Positions 60,765 to 64,000 of a stretch of DNA of 64,000 nt are shown one piece after another; the stretch's first letter is position 1; each line of letters starts with the position of its first letter. Where the stretch lies: the NCBI GenBank assembly GCA_020635905.1, contig JACJYV010000004.1, forward strand, positions 744,001 to 808,000, given 5' to 3'. Both the position numbers and the translations under genes were made by a program. The notes below the pieces were generated by a model, which saw nothing but the letters and a program-made list of their open reading frames with translations, was not told where the DNA came from and did not search any database. This stretch comes from Bacteroidia bacterium (GTDB lineage Bacteria; Bacteroidota; Bacteroidia; J057; JADKCL01).

Positions 60765-61994
60765 TCAGCTGGCGATCTTGAGGCTGAGGCTGTCGCCTTT
60801 GCCAAATTTCTCGCGGGCATAATCGACCGTGATGGAAAACTTCGTTTCACTGTTGTCGGGCAGGTCGTACATGGCGTCGAGCATGATCACTTCCAGGATG
60901 GAACGCAGTCCACGGGCGCCCAAAGCCAGCTCTTCGGCCTTGTCCACGATGAAATTGAGGGCTCCCTGGGTAAATTCCAGTTCCTTGCCTTCCAGTTCAA
61001 ACAGCTTTTTGTACTGCTTGGTCAGGGCATTTTTGGGCTCGGTGAGGATGGATTTCAGGGCCACTTTGTCCAGGGGTTCCATGAAGGTCACCACGGGCAG
61101 ACGGCCAATGATTTCCGGGATCAGACCGAAATTGCGCAGGTCGGCAGGAGAAATGTATTTGAAAATGGAATCCAGATTCATCTCCACTTTTTCTGCGGAT
61201 TTAAAGCCTACAGTTTTCACCGCGAGACGATTGGCAATGATTTTTTCCAGTCCGTCGAAGGCGCCGCCACAGATAAAGAGGATATTGGAGGTATCGATCT
61301 GGATCATGCTCTGCTCGGGGTGCTTGCGCCCCCCTTTGGGCGGCACGTTGGAAACGGTGCCTTCCAGCATTTTCAGCAGGGCCTGCTGCACCCCCTCCCC
61401 GCTCACGTCGCGGGTAATGGAGGCATTATCCCCCTTGCGGGCAATTTTATCCAATTCGTCAATGTACACAATACCCTGCTGAGCCGCTTCCACATTATAA
61501 TCAGCCGCCTGCAGCAGGCGCACCAGCACGTTTTCCACGTCCTCACCCACATAACCCGCCTCGGTCAGCACCGTGGCGTCAGCAATGCAGAATGGCACGT
61601 TGAGAATCTTGGCGATGGTGCGGGCCATCAGGGTTTTACCTGTGCCCGTGGAGCCAGCCAGCAGGATATTGCTTTTCTCAATTTCCACATCATTATCCTT
61701 GTCTGCCAGTGAATTGATGCGCTTGTAATGGTTGTACACAGCCACAGAAATCACTTTCTTGGCGTTGTCCTGACCAATCACATACTGATCCAGAAAATCC
61801 TTGATTTCCCGGGGCTTCAGCATATTGAGCTTTTGTCCCTGAGGCGTTTTCTGGTAATCGTCCTTGATGATCTGGTGGGCCTGCTCAACGCAGGAATCGC
61901 AAATATGCGCTCCACCGTATCCGGCCAGCAATACGCCAACCTCTCTTTTGGCACGACCACAAAATGAACAATGGATTTTCTTCTGGTTTGACAT
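60765..61994 (-). CDS. clpX: ATP-dependent Clp protease ATP-binding subunit ClpX
   Basis: 409 aa, the usual length. The N-terminal zinc-binding domain has four Cys (CSFC and CDSC). The AAA+ core has Walker A GSTGTGKT, Walker B VYIDELDKIA, the GYVGEDVE pore region, sensor GGAFDGLEKII and a C-terminal RGLRSILEVIMLDAMYDLP. It unfolds tagged proteins for ClpP. It follows clpP by 13 bp in the classic tig-clpP-clpX order, with a terminator at 60709-60750. Confidence 0.98.
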   Translation of the reverse strand: MSNQKKIHCSFCGRAKREVGVLLAGYGGAHICDSCVEQAHQIIKDDYQKTPQGQKLNMLKPREIKDFLDQYVIGQDNAKKVISVAVYNHYKRINSLADKDNDVEIEKSNILLAGSTGTGKTLMARTIAKILNVPFCIADATVLTEAGYVGEDVENVLVRLLQAADYNVEAAQQGIVYIDELDKIARKGDNASITRDVSGEGVQQALLKMLEGTVSNVPPKGGRKHPEQSMIQIDTSNILFICGGAFDGLEKIIANRLAVKTVGFKSAEKVEMNLDSIFKYISPADLRNFGLIPEIIGRLPVVTFMEPLDKVALKSILTEPKNALTKQYKKLFELEGKELEFTQGALNFIVDKAEELALGARGLRSILEVIMLDAMYDLPDNSETKFSITVDYAREKFGKGDSLSLKIAS

Positions 61995-62007
61995 GGATAG
62001 AGAAAAA

Positions 62008-62703
62008 TTAAGGTTTTTGTTCCAGTACTTCGTCGATCAGGCCATATTCTTTGGCTTCAAAGGAGGTCATCCAGTAGTCGCGGTCGCTGTCGGCCCAAAC
62101 TTTGTCGTAATCCTGACCTGAATGCTTGGAAATGATGTCGTACAATTCCTTTTTCAGCATCTGGATTTGTTTGGCCACGATCTCGATATCAGAAGCCTGT
62201 CCCTGGGCGCCGCCCAGTGGCTGGTGAATCATGACCCGGCTGTGAGGCAGGCCCGTGCGCTTGCCGTTGGTACCTGCGCAAAGCAGAATTGCACCCATGG
62301 AAGCCGCCATACCCGTGCAGATGGTGGCCACATCAGGACGTACATACTGCATACAGTCGTAGATTCCCAGTCCTGCATACACTGAGCCGCCGGGAGAATT
62401 GAGGTAGATATAGATGTCTTTTTTGGCGTCAACTGACTCCAGGAAAAGCAACTGGGCCACCACGATGTTGGCCACCTGATCGTTGATACCAGTGCCCAGG
62501 AAAATAATACGGTCCATCATCAGACGGGAAAATACGTCCATCACGGCAATGTTCATGGTACGTTCTTCGATGATGTTGGGGGTAAGCCCATATACGCCCG
62601 GAACTCCGCCAGCATTGAAGTGGCTGGTGTAGTCATACAGGGTTTGAGAATTGATCCCCATATGCCTGGTTGCGTATTTATTAAATTCGTTATGATCCAT
62701 CAT
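62008..62703 (-). CDS. clpP: ATP-dependent Clp protease proteolytic subunit ClpP
   Basis: 231 aa. The Ser/His/Asp triad is Ser135 (GMAASMGAIL), His160 (PHSRVMIHQPLGG) and an Asp in ADSDRDYW. The N-terminus is about 30 residues longer than the compact ClpP core, as often in Bacteroidota, and is probably a propeptide. MMDHN starts at ATG 62703; the second Met is equivalent. It sits between tig and clpX. It forms the 14-mer peptidase with ClpX. Confidence 0.98.
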   Translation of the reverse strand: MMDHNEFNKYATRHMGINSQTLYDYTSHFNAGGVPGVYGLTPNIIEERTMNIAVMDVFSRLMMDRIIFLGTGINDQVANIVVAQLLFLESVDAKKDIYIYLNSPGGSVYAGLGIYDCMQYVRPDVATICTGMAASMGAILLCAGTNGKRTGLPHSRVMIHQPLGGAQGQASDIEIVAKQIQMLKKELYDIISKHSGQDYDKVWADSDRDYWMTSFEAKEYGLIDEVLEQKP

Positions 62704-62870
62704 AAAGGTAAATTTTTTAGTTGAGTACCGTTGGGTTCAAAATAACATAGATAAAAACTTATTCGCAAGCCACCCCTGGGGCAACTGGCCGAATGTTGAT
62801 AACTGACAAACCGGGGTTTTGGTTCCGCAAAAAAACTGCCTCCGGCCGGATTGACAGTTCGTTGGGAGAC

Positions 62871-62901
62871 AAAAAATCCCGGTCAGGTTTAATGACCGGG
62901 A
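62871..62901 (-). terminator. tig intrinsic terminator
   Basis: CCCGGTCA and TGACCGGG (62878-62899) pair around GGTTTA; reading the minus strand, ATTTTTT follows. It lies 32 bp after the tig stop, so tig may be partly separate from clpP. Confidence 0.85.
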
Positions 62902-62933
62902 AAGTCTGTCAGATATTGTATTCCTCCCCGGGA

Positions 62934-64000
62934 TTATTTTCCCAGTTTGATGTATTCTGTTGCGGTAATTTCCTGCTCGGCCGGGCTGACTTTGGTCAAC
63001 ACAAAATCGAAGATTTTTTTGTCGGCCAGATCGCGGAACACCTGCTCGCTCATCTTTTCGTCTTTCAGGTAGTAATCCACGATGTTGTTCAGGCGGTCAC
63101 CTTCAATTTCAGCCCCAAACTGCTGAGAAACCAGAGAAATTACCTGATTGCGCATGTCCTCGTCGGTCACTTCCAGCTCGGGGTTTTCAGTGCGCATCTG
63201 CTTGGTGAGCAGGGTCCAGGCCAGACCTTTTTCGAATTTGGCCCATTCTTCTTCGATATTGTCTTTGGTAACCTTCTCCTCGCTGTTGATCAGCCACTTT
63301 TTCAGGAATTCAACGGGCAGATTAACAGGAGTCACCTCCATGATGGCGTCGGCAATCTGGTTTTTCACCAGGCGGTCTGCGTCTTCATCGAAGTATTTTT
63401 CCATTTCAGCACGGAGTTTTTCGCGGAAAGCATCCACATCCTCAATTACCTCTGAAGGGAAAATTCTGGCGAAGAAGTCAGCATTCAGTTCTTCGGGAAT
63501 GATGCGATTGACTTTCTTCACTTCAAAATTGAAAGTCAGACCTTTCAGCACGCTCAATTCCTCGTCGCTCACCATTTCGGGCGTGCTTTCGGGATTGTAA
63601 TTGTGCTGGGTTTTGGCAAATCTCCAGTAAGATTTCTGGTCTGCATCTTCGGCAATGATCTCGTCCAGTTTGATACCTTCGATCACATCATCAGCTTTTT
63701 TGCCGGCCAGCATATCTTTGAAAGGAGAATCTGCAGGCAGATTTTCTGGCTTGAGGGGCAGCATGACCATGGGGCTGGATCCAAAACGGAAACCATCAGG
63801 CACTTTGTCCTCCTGACCGGGCTGGGCAAATAATTTGCCGTACAGGGTGTCGCCGCTCATGGATTCTTCAGGGTTTTCCATTTTCCCGTAGCGCTCAGCC
63901 AGATTTCTTACTTCTTTATCGAGCTGGGCATCATCCATTACCACTTTGTAGCGGGCAGGAGATACTTTCACGTCGTAGCTGAGTTTGATTTCAGGGGCAA
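62934..64000 (-). CDS. tig: Trigger factor (5' partial at the window edge)
   Basis: About 355 residues of the ribosome-associated chaperone; the N-terminal ribosome-binding domain lies beyond the right edge. The frame stays open to base 64000, so GTG 63971 is internal. Visible are the FKBP-like region in its degenerate Bacteroidota form (DEELSVLKGLTFNFEVKKVNRIIPEELN) and the C-terminal helical domain (PSEVIEDVDAFREKLRAEMEKYFDEDADRLVKNQIADAIME in outline, PVNLPVEFLKKWL, and DYYLKDEKMSEQVF). It sits directly upstream of clpP and clpX in the canonical order. Confidence 0.95.
   Translation of the reverse strand, partial: APEIKLSYDVKVSPARYKVVMDDAQLDKEVRNLAERYGKMENPEESMSGDTLYGKLFAQPGQEDKVPDGFRFGSSPMVMLPLKPENLPADSPFKDMLAGKKADDVIEGIKLDEIIAEDADQKSYWRFAKTQHNYNPESTPEMVSDEELSVLKGLTFNFEVKKVNRIIPEELNADFFARIFPSEVIEDVDAFREKLRAEMEKYFDEDADRLVKNQIADAIMEVTPVNLPVEFLKKWLINSEEKVTKDNIEEEWAKFEKGLAWTLLTKQMRTENPELEVTDEDMRNQVISLVSQQFGAEIEGDRLNNIVDYYLKDEKMSEQVFRDLADKKIFDFVLTKVSPAEQEITATEYIKLGK

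Overview
The window looks like chromosomal DNA of a member of the Bacteroidota, plausibly a Saprospiria or Lewinella-like lineage; that rank is my inference. The grounds are a short 288-residue primary sigma factor without region 1.1, type IX secretion (T9SS) C-terminal sorting domains of type A and type B, SprB-repeat and PKD giants, a PorE-like OmpA protein, a Bacteroidota-type ExbB/ExbD/TonB set, several -7 boxes of the form TAnnTTTG, and few Shine-Dalgarno sites. No rRNA, tRNA, CRISPR array, integrase or transposase gene was seen.

Layout. 1-24 kb is mostly housekeeping: a PorE-like protein with two OmpA domains; a TonB-dependent receptor with a TPR protein and a DUF481 protein; rpe; rpoD; a tandem universal stress protein; a cmk-ispH-START operon; queD; a BON-LysM protein; a BtuF/BtuC pair without its ATPase; floA; a transaldolase-type gene; a PDZ-hydrolase; an AraC regulator; a rhomboid protease; and a small secreted repeat protein. 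25-54.5 kb is a dense surface-protein region almost wholly on the minus strand. It holds two SprB/PKD giants (1554 and 1661 aa), then five paralogous type B sorting proteins in a row, two of them produced by a tandem duplication of exactly 3577 bp, then a 2743-aa composite type A protein preceded by a seven-bladed FG-GAP propeller. 54.5-56.0 kb is a 1.6-kb gene-free stretch with a MITE-like element, a perfectly phased 16 x 22-bp array and a patchwork of palindromic modules. 56-64 kb returns to housekeeping: folC, a YheC/D-like ATP-grasp protein, tonB-exbD-exbB, clpX, clpP and the end of tig.

The observations I rate highest are these. (1) A MITE-like element occurs three times (111, 122 and 122 bp), with 16-bp terminal inverted repeats and flanking 4-bp A/T-only duplications in every copy. 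(2) The 22-bp array keeps a fixed TAGCTCAG core and exact spacing, and cannot be coding on either strand. (3) The type B sorting paralogs are mosaic: shared 5' ends, diverged middles, and a GC-rich 3' sorting cassette that seems to have been exchanged or homogenised. The surface genes probably make cell-surface or secreted adhesin-like and propeller proteins exported by T9SS. The secretion machinery itself is not in this window, except possibly the PorE-like gene at the left edge.
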